NCBI RefSeq assembly: GCF_001865575.2
Contig: NZ_CP017561.2
Coordinates: 2,852,001-2,916,000 of the forward strand
Source: Paraburkholderia sprentiae WSM5005
GTDB taxonomy: Bacteria > Pseudomonadota > Gammaproteobacteria > Burkholderiales > Burkholderiaceae
Direction: 5' to 3'
Length of the DNA: 64,000 nucleotides
Each line of letters starts with the position of its first letter. Positions within the stretch are counted from its first letter, which is position 1. Below, piece by piece: positions 49,327 to 59,249 of this stretch. A program made the translations under genes and the position numbers. The notes beneath the pieces are model-generated. The model was not told the DNA's origin. It saw nothing but the letters and a program-made list of their open reading frames with translations, and searched no databases.

Positions 49327-49437
49327 GGTTGTCTCCATTTTTTAAGTGAGCACGCCCGTCGCGCTGCGGGCGCGCCGCGCGATCGATGCGTGTTGAAACG
49401 CGAGTGGACTAAAAACCAGCGGACTACCGGGTGGGCA

Positions 49438-50415
49438 CTAGGTGACCGGGTACGCGACGCCGCTACGCGGCAAGCCCGGCGCGAGCACGATCGCCGGCGC
49501 GTTGTCGATACCCCTGCCATGCGCGGCCGCTTGCTCGGAAGCGTCGCGGCTCGCATCGTTCAGTTGCTGGTAGCGGCGAAACGTCGATGGCGCCATGCCC
49601 TTCATCGCGAGAAACTGCCGGTTGAAATTCGACAGATTGTTGAAACCCGCCTTGAAGCAGATGTCGGTCACGCTCAGTTCGCCATCGGTCAACAACTGGC
49701 ACGCGAGATTGATGCGCATACGGTTCACGTACTGCACGAACGACAGTCCGGTATGGCGGCGGAAATAACGCGAAAAGGCGCTGACGCTCTGGCCGGCGAG
49801 TTGCGCAAGCTCCGACTCGCGCAACTCGTTCGCGAGGTTCTTGCCGATATACGCGAGCACGTGATTGATGCGGGTCGCCGCGAAGCGGGTCGGATCGGCC
49901 TGATAGGCGGGACTCGCGAGCGTGTCGCGATCCGGCGCGTTGATCAGGATTTCGAGCATCGACATGAACAGCACGAGGCGGCGCAGCCCGCGCGCCGCGA
50001 GCAGTTCGAGAAAGAGCGGCTTGATCTGCGCCGACGTCTGCAGACCGAACGACAGTCCGCGGCGCGCATCGGCGAGCAGAGCCTCGACCTGGCGCCACTC
50101 GGGAAAGCTCTCGAGACAGTTCGACACGAACTCCTGGCCGAACTGCACGACCAGATTGCGCTGCGCGACGCTCTCGCCTTCCGGTACGTCGCTGACCCAG
50201 TTGTGCGGCAGGTTCGGCCCCATCAGCACCAGGTTGCCGGGCACGAAGCTGCCGATGTGATCGCCGACGAACATCTTGCCCGTCGTCGCGACGATCAGAT
50301 GGATCTCGTACTCCGGATGAAAATGCCAGCGCACCGTGCGATACGGATAGCCATGCGACCACACTTTGAACGATTCGTCGTGGCGTACGGCCACGATTTC
50401 GAGATCAGGTTGCAC
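49438..50415 (-). CDS. AraC-family transcriptional regulator
   Basis: The 325-residue protein has an N-terminal cupin (HFHPEYEIHLIVATTGKMFVGD with PGNLVLMGPNLPH) and a C-terminal double helix-turn-helix (LAQLAGQSVSAFSRYFRRHTG and VTDICFKAGFNNLSNFNRQF). It probably senses a polyol and activates the operon running 49326 to 42349 downstream on the same strand, with a 111-bp gap. A role at dalD, on the other side, is also possible. Confidence 0.88.
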   Translation of the reverse strand: MQPDLEIVAVRHDESFKVWSHGYPYRTVRWHFHPEYEIHLIVATTGKMFVGDHIGSFVPGNLVLMGPNLPHNWVSDVPEGESVAQRNLVVQFGQEFVSNCLESFPEWRQVEALLADARRGLSFGLQTSAQIKPLFLELLAARGLRRLVLFMSMLEILINAPDRDTLASPAYQADPTRFAATRINHVLAYIGKNLANELRESELAQLAGQSVSAFSRYFRRHTGLSFVQYVNRMRINLACQLLTDGELSVTDICFKAGFNNLSNFNRQFLAMKGMAPSTFRRYQQLNDASRDASEQAAAHGRGIDNAPAIVLAPGLPRSGVAYPVT

Positions 50416-50482
50416 TGTCTGCCTCCATGAAGCGGCGCGAGAGAGGCGCCGCCGATCTTGATCTTGTAAAGCGAAAAGTAAC

Positions 50483-50499
50483 CGCCAAACGCGTTGGCG
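50483..50499. promoter_or_regulatory. Inverted repeat, possible operator
   Basis: CGCCAA and TTGGCG arms are separated by ACGCG, 68 bp upstream of the AraC-family gene start. The symmetry suggests a dimeric regulator; the protein is not known. Confidence 0.35.
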
Positions 50500-50623
50500 A
50501 CCACTTAAAAAGAAACCGCAGACCGATACTTTTTTGCACTGGTGTTACTCCGGACGGCCGCGATGTCAATTTTTGATGCAACGCAATATGCGTGGCGCGG
50601 CGGGTTTTCGGGCCTTTGGGGCC

Positions 50624-50654
50624 CGGCATGGCGGCCGGCGTAGCCGCCATGCCG
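50624..50654 (+). other. Perfect 12-bp hairpin upstream of dalD
   Basis: CGGCATGGCGGC pairs with GCCGCCATGCCG around a 7-base loop CGGCGTA. It lacks a T-tract. It lies between the two divergent promoters and could insulate them or end upstream transcription. Confidence 0.45.
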
Positions 50655-50685
50655 CGCTGCGCCACGAAAACCCCGAGCCGTCGCC

Positions 50686-50714
50686 TTGACTTTCGTTTCT
50701 GCGGGTACGATCAT
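50686..50714 (+). promoter_or_regulatory. dalD: Tentative sigma-70 promoter of dalD
   Basis: TTGACT (50686-50691) and GATCAT (50709-50714, 4 of 6) are separated by 17 bases. The -10 match is weak. The palindrome at 50726-50741 would lie close to the transcription start, a good place for repression. Confidence 0.3.
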
Positions 50715-50725
50715 TCGCTCACATA

Positions 50726-50741
50726 CAGAGCAAATGCTCTG
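50726..50741. promoter_or_regulatory. Palindromic operator upstream of dalD
   Basis: CAGAGCA-AA-TGCTCTG is a 16-bp palindrome with a two-base AA centre, 53 bp before the dalD start. Its core GAGCAAATGCTC nearly equals GAGCGAACGCTC at 61489-61500 upstream of smoS. Confidence 0.6.
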
Positions 50742-50793
50742 CACGCACAAAACGCGCGCCGCGAGCGTCGCGAACGAGTTATTGGAGACGAAC

Positions 50794-52215
50794 ATGGACA
50801 GCCGGCAAGGCAGCGGCGCGGCCGCACACGTGATCCTGCACATCGGCGCGGGATCGTTTCATCGCGCGCATCAGGCGTGGTATCTGCACCGGCTGAACGA
50901 GGCGAGCGCGGCCAGCGAGCCGCGCTGGTCGTTGAGCGTCGGCAATATTCGCGGCGACATGAACCCGGTGCTCGAAGCGCTCGCCGCGCAGGATGGCGTC
51001 TACACACTCGAAACCGTCACGCCACAAGGCGAGCGCGCCTACGAGACGATCCGCTCGATCGAGCGCGTGCTGCCGTGGAGCGAAAGCCTCGACGGCCTGA
51101 TCGAAGCGGGCGCCGATCCGGCCTGCAAGATCATCGCGTTCACCGTGACCGAAGGCGGCTATTACCTCGACGAGCACGACCGGCTCGACACCGCCAATGC
51201 CGATCTCGCCGCCGACCTCGCGGGCGGCCACACGACGATCTACGGCGCGCTCGCGGCGATTCTCGACGCGCGCGCGAAGCGCGGCGCGGGGCCCGTCACG
51301 CTGCAGACCTGCGACAACCTGCGCAGCAACGGCGAGCGCTTTCATGCGGGCATGAGCGAGTTTCTCGAACGACGCGGCGCGAGCGATCTCGCGCAATGGT
51401 TCGACGAACAGACCTCGTGCCCGTGCTCGATGGTCGATCGCATCACGCCGCGTCCGACGCCCGACGTGCGCGAACGCGTGAAGGCCGCGACCGGCGTCGA
51501 CGACGCATGTCCCGTGATGGGCGAGGCGTTCATCCAGTGGGTGATCGAGGACCGCTTCATCGCCGGACGCCCGGCCTGGGAGAGGGTCGGCGCGGAACTC
51601 GTCGACTCGGTGCTGCCGTACGAGGAAGCGAAGATCCGCATCCTCAACGCAACCCATAGCTGCATCGCGTGGGCGGGCACGCTGGTCGGCCTGAACTACA
51701 TCCACGAAGGCACGCTCGACGCCGACATCCGCCAGTTCGCGTACGACTACGTGACCGAGGACGTGATCCCGTGTCTGACACCGAGCCCGCTCGATCTCGA
51801 ACGCTATCGCGACGTCGTGCTCGAACGTTTCAGCAACCCGCATATCCTCGACACCAACCAGCGCGTCGCCGCCGATGGCTTCTCGAAGCTGCCCGGCTTC
51901 ATCGCGCCGACGCTCGCCGAATGCTTCGAGCGCGGCGTCACGCCGGCCGCGACCGCGATGCTGCCCGCGTTGTTCTTCCGCTTTCTCGAACGCTGGCACA
52001 CGGGCAAGCTGCCGTACGCGTATCAGGACGGCGTGATGGACGAGCGCGTCGCGCACGCCTTTTTCACGGCGCCCGATCCGCTGCGCGCGTTCGCGGCCGA
52101 CCGGCTGCTGTGGGGCCGCACGGCGCAGACGCCGGAGCTCGAAGCAGCGCTCGCGGGCGCCGTCGCGCGGGTCGACGCATGGCTCGCGAAACGCGGTGCG
52201 ACGAGCCAGGCTTAA
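50794..52215 (+). CDS. dalD: D-arabinitol 4-dehydrogenase (mannitol dehydrogenase family)
   Basis: The 473-residue polyol-specific long-chain dehydrogenase has the NAD loop [45 protein letters not shown] and the catalytic lysine in [19 protein letters not shown]. The last two segments look more like DalD than mannitol 2-dehydrogenase, and the next gene is xylulokinase, which fits arabinitol to D-xylulose to xylulose-5-phosphate. Mannitol oxidation is not excluded. ATG 50794 follows GGAG at 6 bases. Confidence 0.82.
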   Translation: MDSRQGSGAAAHVILHIGAGSFHRAHQAWYLHRLNEASAASEPRWSLSVGNIRGDMNPVLEALAAQDGVYTLETVTPQGERAYETIRSIERVLPWSESLDGLIEAGADPACKIIAFTVTEGGYYLDEHDRLDTANADLAADLAGGHTTIYGALAAILDARAKRGAGPVTLQTCDNLRSNGERFHAGMSEFLERRGASDLAQWFDEQTSCPCSMVDRITPRPTPDVRERVKAATGVDDACPVMGEAFIQWVIEDRFIAGRPAWERVGAELVDSVLPYEEAKIRILNATHSCIAWAGTLVGLNYIHEGTLDADIRQFAYDYVTEDVIPCLTPSPLDLERYRDVVLERFSNPHILDTNQRVAADGFSKLPGFIAPTLAECFERGVTPAATAMLPALFFRFLERWHTGKLPYAYQDGVMDERVAHAFFTAPDPLRAFAADRLLWGRTAQTPELEAALAGAVARVDAWLAKRGATSQA

Positions 52216-52282
52216 TGCGTATGACAGCGCGCGCGATGAACCGCTAAAGTAGCGCATCCCCAACGACCAAGGTTTCGCTCCC

Positions 52283-53764
52283 ATGTACCTAGGCATCGAC
52301 CTCGGCACGTCCGAAGTGAAAGTTCTGCTGCTCGCCTCGGACGGCCGCGTAATCGGCACCGCAGGCTCGCCGTTCACCGTTTCGCGTCCGCACCAACGCT
52401 GGGCCGAGCAGAATCCCGAAGACTGGTGGGCGGGCACGCGCACGGCGCTCGCCGCGTTGCGCGCGCATCATCCCGACGAGTTCGCGCGGATTCGCGGCAT
52501 CGGCCTGTCCGGGCAGATGCACGGCGCGGTGCTGCTCGACGCGGAAAACCGCGTGCTGCGGCCGGCGATCCTGTGGAACGACATGCGCAGCGACAAGGAA
52601 TGCGCGGAGCTGACCGAGCGCGCACCCGATCTGCACAGCGTCGCCGGCAATCTGGCGATGCCCGGGTTCACCGCGCCAAAGCTGCTGTGGGTCGCGCGTC
52701 ATGAGCCGGAGATTTTCGCGAGCACAGCCTGCGTGCTGCTGCCGAAGGACTATCTGCGCCTGCAACTGACGGGCGGCAAGGTGTCCGATCCATCGGACGC
52801 CGCCGGCACGCTGTGGCTCGACGTCGCGAAGCGCGATTGGTCCGACTCGCTGCTGGCCGCTTGCAACATGACGCGCGCACAGATGCCGGCGCTGCGTGAA
52901 GGCAGTGCGCCGGCCGGCACGCTGTTGCCGGAACTCACGCGCGAATTCGGTCTGCGCGACGACGTAATCGTCGCGGCCGGCGGCGGCGACAACGCGACGA
53001 GCGCGATCGGCATCGGCGCGACACAACCGGGCGACGGCTTCGTGTCGCTCGGTACCTCGGGCGTGCTGTGCGTGGTCGGCGACAGTTTCCGGCCGAACCC
53101 GGCCTCCGCCGTGCACGCGTTCTGTCATGCGATCCCGGACCGCTGGCATCAGATGAGCGTGGTGCTGTCGGCGGCGAGCTGTTTGCGCTGGGTCTGCAAG
53201 CTGACGTCGACCGACGAGCCGACGCTGCTCGCCGAAATCGAGGCGCTGCCCGACGATGCGTTGACCACCGCGCCGCTCTTTTTGCCGTATCTGTCGGGCG
53301 AGCGCACGCCGCACAACGATCCGTACGCGCAAGGCGTGTTCTTCGGCATGACTCACGCAACCGACCGCGCGCTGCTCGGCTACGCGGTGCTCGAAGGCGT
53401 GACGCTCGCGCTGACCGACGGCCTCGACGCGCTGCGCGCGGCCGGCACCGAGGCGAAGGTGCTGTCGCTGCTCGGCGGGGGCGCCCGCAGCGACTACTGG
53501 GCCCAGTTGCTCGCCGATGCGCTCGACACCGTCACCGTCAAGCACGGCGGCGGCGAAACTGGCGCGGCGCTCGGCGCGGCGCGTCTCGGCTGGCTCGCCG
53601 CCGGTGGCGATCCGGCCACGGTGCTGACCAAGCCGCCCGTCGAACAGGAGTTCACGCCGAATCCGCGCCGCCACGCGCAATTGCGCACGCGGCTCGAAGC
53701 GTATCGCGCGCTGTATCGCCACGTACGGCCGCTGTTCGACCCGGCGCGCGCACCGCTCGCCTGA
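52283..53764 (+). CDS. xylB: Xylulokinase
   Basis: The 493-residue FGGY kinase has YLGIDLGTSEVKVLLL, GLSGQMHGAVLLD, LWNDMRSDKEC and AAGGGDNATSAIGIGA. The MHG signature is typical of D-xylulose kinases. It phosphorylates D-xylulose for the pentose phosphate pathway. It follows dalD by 67 bp in the same operon. Confidence 0.93.
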   Translation: MYLGIDLGTSEVKVLLLASDGRVIGTAGSPFTVSRPHQRWAEQNPEDWWAGTRTALAALRAHHPDEFARIRGIGLSGQMHGAVLLDAENRVLRPAILWNDMRSDKECAELTERAPDLHSVAGNLAMPGFTAPKLLWVARHEPEIFASTACVLLPKDYLRLQLTGGKVSDPSDAAGTLWLDVAKRDWSDSLLAACNMTRAQMPALREGSAPAGTLLPELTREFGLRDDVIVAAGGGDNATSAIGIGATQPGDGFVSLGTSGVLCVVGDSFRPNPASAVHAFCHAIPDRWHQMSVVLSAASCLRWVCKLTSTDEPTLLAEIEALPDDALTTAPLFLPYLSGERTPHNDPYAQGVFFGMTHATDRALLGYAVLEGVTLALTDGLDALRAAGTEAKVLSLLGGGARSDYWAQLLADALDTVTVKHGGGETGAALGAARLGWLAAGGDPATVLTKPPVEQEFTPNPRRHAQLRTRLEAYRALYRHVRPLFDPARAPLA

Positions 53765-53851
53765 GCGTCAACCCCGGCCGGTCGGCGCGTCGATGCGCTG
53801 CCGGCCGCTATCATCGGCACAGTTCAAGCAAAACCCGAGCGAAACCTCATC

Positions 53852-54799
53852 GTGCCCAGATCCACAGAAAAACTCGATCTCGCCACGCGCGCCGCGTGGC
53901 TTTACTACGTCGCGGGCAATACCCAGAACGAAATCGCCGAGAAGCTGCAGGTATCGCGGCCGGTCGCGCAGCGGCTCGTCGCGTTCGCGGTCGAAAAGAA
54001 CCTGATCCGCGTGCGCGTCGATCACAAGCTCGCAGATTGTCTGTCGCTCGCCGATCAGCTGTCGAAGCGCTACGGCCTGAGCCTGTGCGAGATCGTGCCG
54101 ATCGACGGCGATACGCCCGAGGAAGTCGACCGCAAGCTTGCGGTCGCCGGCGCGCAGGTGATGGAACGCTATCTGAGCGAGGAAAAGCCGATGGTCGTCG
54201 CGGTCAGCAGCGGCCGCACGCTGAAGGCCGCGGTCGATCAGATCGCGCAGCTCGACCGTCCGCAGCATCGGCTGGTATCGATGGTCGGCGCGATCGCGCA
54301 GGACGGCTCGTCGAACCGCTACGACGTCGCGCTGCACATTTCGGAAAAGACCGGCGGCAAACATTTTCTGCTGCCCGCGCCGCTGCTCGCCGACAGCGAG
54401 GCGGAGCGCGCGCAGTGGTGCAATCACCGTCTCTATCGGATCGTCGAATCGCTGTCGGCGCAGGCCGATGTCGCGTTCGTCGGCATCGGTAACATCGGCA
54501 TGACTTGTCCGTTGCACGAGGACGGCTTCATCACGGAAGGCGAGGTGAAGGAGCTGATGCACAACGGCGCGGTCGCCGAAATGCTCGGCCTGCCGATCGA
54601 TGCGGCCGGCGCGCACGTCGAATCGCCGACCGGCCGGCGCGTGACCAGCATCGCGCTCGATACGCCGCCGCGCCGGCCGACCATCGGCTTCGCGGGCGGG
54701 CAGCGCAAGCGCGAGGCGCTGATCGCGGTGCTCAAGGGGGGGTGGTTGTCAGGGCTCGTGACCGACGAGGTGTGCGCGCGGGCGGCGTTGGAGGCGTGA
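53852..54799 (+). CDS. SorC/DeoR-type sugar-binding transcriptional regulator
   Basis: The 315-residue protein has an N-terminal helix-turn-helix (NTQNEIAEKLQVSRPVAQRLVAFA, about residues 23-46) and a SorC-type effector domain (MVVAVSSGRTLKAAVDQI, VAFVGIGNIG). Regulators of this family sense phosphorylated sugars. Its place at the end of dalD-xylB makes it the best candidate for the palindromes at 50726 and 61488. The start is GTG 53852 with a weak ribosome-binding site. Confidence 0.88.
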   Translation: MPRSTEKLDLATRAAWLYYVAGNTQNEIAEKLQVSRPVAQRLVAFAVEKNLIRVRVDHKLADCLSLADQLSKRYGLSLCEIVPIDGDTPEEVDRKLAVAGAQVMERYLSEEKPMVVAVSSGRTLKAAVDQIAQLDRPQHRLVSMVGAIAQDGSSNRYDVALHISEKTGGKHFLLPAPLLADSEAERAQWCNHRLYRIVESLSAQADVAFVGIGNIGMTCPLHEDGFITEGEVKELMHNGAVAEMLGLPIDAAGAHVESPTGRRVTSIALDTPPRRPTIGFAGGQRKREALIAVLKGGWLSGLVTDEVCARAALEA

Positions 54800-54966
54800 G
54801 TTTCGGCGGCGTGCCGGTCGCGCTCTATCGCGTCAACGCACGCAAGCACCGTTAACGCTCGACGATCCGTGGGGCGTGCCTTACACGCGTGATTCTTTCA
54901 ACGCAAGGCATAAAAGGCGCTCGTCGAAGAAGCGGGCCTTCTATTTGATCTATCTGAAGGGAAACG

Positions 54967-55254
54967 ATGTCGCCCGAACGCTACCCGGCGATGCGCCGCA
55001 TATTTCACGTGTATTTCGGTCAGGATTTTGACCTGTTTGGCGAAACCATTGCCGAAATCGTGGCTTGTTACAAGACGGACAGTCCCCACACACACTCAAG
55101 TTTGATTCATGAAATCAATTCGTTCATGGATGAGCACTCGACCGATCTTGATGCCGCGTTTGAAACAAGCTATGGGTCGGGTTTTGAACCGACACTGTGG
55201 GGACACACCACCGAGTCTTTTCTTAATGAGCTTAAGCGTCTCATGAGCGAGTAA
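54967..55254 (+). CDS. Orphan CdiI-like immunity protein (third copy)
   Basis: The 95-residue protein has the same plan as the immunity proteins at 41503 and 41972: IFHVYFGQDFDLFGETIAEIVA, then DLDAAFETSYGSGF and TLWGHTTESFLNELKRL. The last third is nearly identical to the first copy, while the first two thirds are diverged. AAGGGAAACG precedes ATG 54967. No toxin or toxin tail is recognisable nearby. It lies at the junction of the two convergent polyol operons and is lower in GC than they are. Confidence 0.75.
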   Translation: MSPERYPAMRRIFHVYFGQDFDLFGETIAEIVACYKTDSPHTHSSLIHEINSFMDEHSTDLDAAFETSYGSGFEPTLWGHTTESFLNELKRLMSE

Positions 55255-55269
55255 CGTCGTTTTCCCCGA

Positions 55270-55294
55270 ACCGGACGACTCCCCGCCGTCCGGT
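55270..55294 (+). terminator. Hairpin downstream of third immunity gene
   Basis: ACCGGACG pairs with CGTCCGGT over 8 bp with a 9-base loop. The arms match those of the hairpin after the second immunity gene (42273-42294). No strong T-tract follows. Confidence 0.5.
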
Positions 55295-55360
55295 AGGTTC
55301 TTCGTGCGTTCGTTCGCGCCTTGCGCGCACCACCTGCTTAAGCAATACGTCATCGCGCGA

Positions 55361-56470
<1,110 letters not shown>

Positions 56471-56567
56471 GATGTGTCTCCTTGTAATGCGGTTCGATGC
56501 GGTTCGATGCGGTTCGTGACTTCGTGCTGCTACCTGATGCCGTGTCGTAGGGTGCGCGTCCGTGCGC

Positions 56568-57281
56568 TCAGGGCGCCGCGGCCGTCGCGGACAGCGTCCA
56601 TTGCGCGACCAGTTCGGGCAACTGACTCATATCGTCGAACACATGGCGCGCGCCCGCCGCGTGCAGACGATCGATCTGCGCGTCGCTCGCATGACCGCCG
56701 CCGATAAAGCCTAGCACCGCCATGCCCGCCGCCGCGGCCGCCGTGACGCCGGTCACGCTGTCCTCGACGACGAGGCACGCGCCGGGCGCCAGCCCGAAGC
56801 CTTGCGCGGCCGCCAGATACACGTCCGGCGCGGGCTTCGGATTGGGCACCGCGTCGGCGCAGAACAACCGCTCGCCGAAAAAACGCTTCAGGCCCGTGCG
56901 CACCAGCACCGCCTCGACGTACGGCCGGAAGCTATTGCTCGCGCAGCCTTTGACGAGCGGCACCTGGTTCAGCGCGCGCTCGATGCCGTCGACCGCGGGC
57001 GCCTCGATCGCGGCCGCTTCGACCGCGCGGCGGATCGCGTCGATATCGTCGGCGCCGAGCTGTCTGCCGAGCTGCGTCGCGGTGTCCCGCAGTACGCGCT
57101 CGATGCGCAGCCCGAGCAGCGGCAGCACCACCGGCGCGACGTCGATGCCGGGCCAGCGCGCCTCGAGTTCGCGCACCAGCACGCGCGCGGCCACCGCTTC
57201 GCTGTCGATCAGCACGCCGTCGCAATCGCAGATCAGCGCATATCGCGCGATGCCTGGGCCTGCCGTCGACTCTGCCGTCAT
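56568..57281 (-). CDS. HAD-family sugar phosphatase
   Basis: The 237-residue protein has the HAD nucleophile motif CDCDGVLIDSEAVAAR (first Asp), then VLVRTGLKRFF and NPKPAPDVYLAAA with the later VVEDSVTG acidic pair. It resembles sugar-phosphate phosphatases or beta-phosphoglucomutase-like enzymes. HAD genes also occur in the Rhodobacter polyol operon. It could remove toxic sugar phosphates. It overlaps the smoG end by 4 bp. Confidence 0.83.
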   Translation of the reverse strand: MTAESTAGPGIARYALICDCDGVLIDSEAVAARVLVRELEARWPGIDVAPVVLPLLGLRIERVLRDTATQLGRQLGADDIDAIRRAVEAAAIEAPAVDGIERALNQVPLVKGCASNSFRPYVEAVLVRTGLKRFFGERLFCADAVPNPKPAPDVYLAAAQGFGLAPGACLVVEDSVTGVTAAAAAGMAVLGFIGGGHASDAQIDRLHAAGARHVFDDMSQLPELVAQWTLSATAAAP

Positions 57282-58153
57282 TTGACCGCCCCGAACGTGA
57301 GGCCGCGCACCAGCTGCTTCTGCGACAGCCAGCCGACGATCAGAATCGGCGCGACCGCCAGCAACGAAGCGGCCGACAACTTGGCCCAGAACAAACCTTC
57401 AGGACTGGAATACGACGCGATGAACACGGTCAGCGGCGCCGCGTTCGAGCTCGACAGGTTGATGCTCCAGAACGCCTCGTTCCACGACAGGATCACGAGC
57501 AGCAACGCGGTCGACGCGAGCCCGGGCAGCGCCATCGGCATCAGCAGATAGACGATCTCCTGCCACGTCGCCGCGCCGTCGATGCGCCCGGCTTCGAGAA
57601 TGTCGCGCGGGATCTCGGCGAAGTACGTGAACGCCATCCAGACCGCGATCGGCAGATTGATCAGCGTGTAGACGATGATCAGGCCCGACACGGTATCCAG
57701 AAGGCCGCTGTTTTTCCACAGCAGATAGATCGGCACCAGCACGCCGACCGACGGCATCATCTTCGTCGACAGCATCCACAGCAGCACTTTCTGCGTGCGG
57801 CGCGTCGGGAAGAACGCCATCGCGTACGCGCACGGCACCGCAAGGATCAGGCACAGCAGCGTGACACCGACCGAGATCAGTATCGAGTTCCACGCGAACG
57901 CGAAGTAGTTGCTGCGCGCGAACACCTCGCGGAAGCTGTCGAGCGTCGGCGAGAAAAACAGCGACGACGCGTAGGCCTGCTGCTCGGTCTTGAACGCGGT
58001 GATCGTCATCCAGAAGATCGGGAAGAACAGCAGCAACGCGACGAGCCACGCGATCACGCCGGGAATGCCGCGACGAATCGTGTCGAACGGCGATTTGGTC
58101 GGCACCGCGACCGGCTGCGTCGTCGATGCCGTAGTGGAGGCAACGTGGCTCAT
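57278..58153 (-). CDS. smoG: Polyol ABC permease, second subunit (SmoG/MalG type)
   Basis: The 291-residue inner-membrane protein has about six hydrophobic helices and the ATPase-contact EAA loop (DILEAGRIDGAATWQEIVYLLMPM). It pairs with SmoF in polyol import. Its start overlaps the smoF stop by 4 bp (57278-58153 against 58150). Confidence 0.9.
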   Translation of the reverse strand: MSHVASTTASTTQPVAVPTKSPFDTIRRGIPGVIAWLVALLLFFPIFWMTITAFKTEQQAYASSLFFSPTLDSFREVFARSNYFAFAWNSILISVGVTLLCLILAVPCAYAMAFFPTRRTQKVLLWMLSTKMMPSVGVLVPIYLLWKNSGLLDTVSGLIIVYTLINLPIAVWMAFTYFAEIPRDILEAGRIDGAATWQEIVYLLMPMALPGLASTALLLVILSWNEAFWSINLSSSNAAPLTVFIASYSSPEGLFWAKLSAASLLAVAPILIVGWLSQKQLVRGLTFGAVK

Positions 58154-59085
58154 TTTTCGTACTCCCCTTTCAGGTTCTTCGCGAGCATCCGCACGAGGAA
58201 GATCGACACGATATTGGCCAGCACGACCGCGAGAATACCGCCCGCCGAGGCCAGACCGACGTCGAATTGCTGCAGGCCGAGCGAGAAGATCAGGTACGAC
58301 AGCGTGGTGGTCGCGTTACCGGGACCGCCGCCCGTGGTCGTGTAGATCTCGGCGAAGATCGACAGCAGGAAGATCGTCTCCATCATCACGACGACCGCGA
58401 TCGCGCGTCTCAGATGCGGCAGCGTGATGTAGAAGAACATCGAGAACGGACCCGCGCCGTCGATCTTCGCGGCTTCCTTCTGCTCCTGGTCGAGCGACTG
58501 GATCGACGTGAACAGGATCAGGAACGCAAACGGCAGCCACTGCCACGCGACGATCATGATCACCGCGGTGAGCGGGTAGTCGGCGAACCAGTCGATCGGC
58601 TGCATGCCGAGCGCGCGCATGCCCTGCGCGACGAGGCCGTACACCGGGTGCAGGATCATGTTCTTCCAGATCAGCGCGCTGACCGTCGGCATCACGAAGA
58701 ACGGGCCGATCGCCAGCAGGCGGGCCACGCCCTGCCCGTAGAACTTGCGATCGAACAGGATCGCCATCAGCACGCCGCCGACCACGGTGATCACCAGCAC
58801 CCACACGATCAGCTCGATCGTATGTGCGATCGACGGGCCGAACGACGGATCGGTCGCGAGATAACGGTAGTTGTCGGCGCCAGCGAAGCCGCGCAGATCG
58901 GGATTGAGCAGGTTGTAGTGCGAGAACGAGAACCAGATCGTCATCGCGAGCGGAATGACCATCCACAGCACGAGCACGCCGACCGACGGCGCCACGAGCC
59001 AGCGGGCCGAACTGGCCTTACGCTGCTCGCGTTCCTTTTCTGTCTGGGGATGGGTTTGCATCAGAGGTAGGCGCAAAGGACGCAT
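58150..59085 (-). CDS. smoF: Polyol ABC permease, first subunit (SmoF/MalF type)
   Basis: The roughly 311-residue membrane protein has six predicted helices starting LVAPSVGVLVLWMVIPLAMTIW and the EAA loop (KEAAKIDGAGPFSMFFYITLPHL). AGGTGG lies 8 bases before ATG 59085; the in-frame ATG at 59061 lacks a ribosome-binding site but would also give a complete protein. It follows smoE by about 165 bp. Confidence 0.87.
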   Translation of the reverse strand: MRPLRLPLMQTHPQTEKEREQRKASSARWLVAPSVGVLVLWMVIPLAMTIWFSFSHYNLLNPDLRGFAGADNYRYLATDPSFGPSIAHTIELIVWVLVITVVGGVLMAILFDRKFYGQGVARLLAIGPFFVMPTVSALIWKNMILHPVYGLVAQGMRALGMQPIDWFADYPLTAVIMIVAWQWLPFAFLILFTSIQSLDQEQKEAAKIDGAGPFSMFFYITLPHLRRAIAVVVMMETIFLLSIFAEIYTTTGGGPGNATTTLSYLIFSLGLQQFDVGLASAGGILAVVLANIVSIFLVRMLAKNLKGEYEK

Positions 59086-59249
59086 GATGGACCACCTGTT
59101 CGGTAATGCGCGGAGCGTTCGCCTGCACACCGCGTGGGTGCGATGCGGCGCAGGCGAACGGCCGCTCTGCTGCATGAGCCGCATCGGTCGATGCGGCAGG
59201 CCTGCCGGGTGACTGCTGCGCAGTTATTTCTGCGCAGCTACTTCTGCGG

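Larger units (their letters stand above)
50416..50793. other. Divergent regulatory region AraC gene/dalD
   Basis: This 378-bp region contains, in order, an inverted repeat CGCCAA-N5-TTGGCG (50483-50499), a perfect 12-bp hairpin (50624-50654), a -35-like TTGACT (50686-50691) and the palindrome at 50726-50741. I see no gene in it. Confidence 0.55.

Noticed and set aside
54801..54966. Open frame before the third immunity gene as a possible toxin remnant
   Set aside because: Its translation has no HVGKT-like or YYILTA-like segment and no start codon; it reads as chance open frame.
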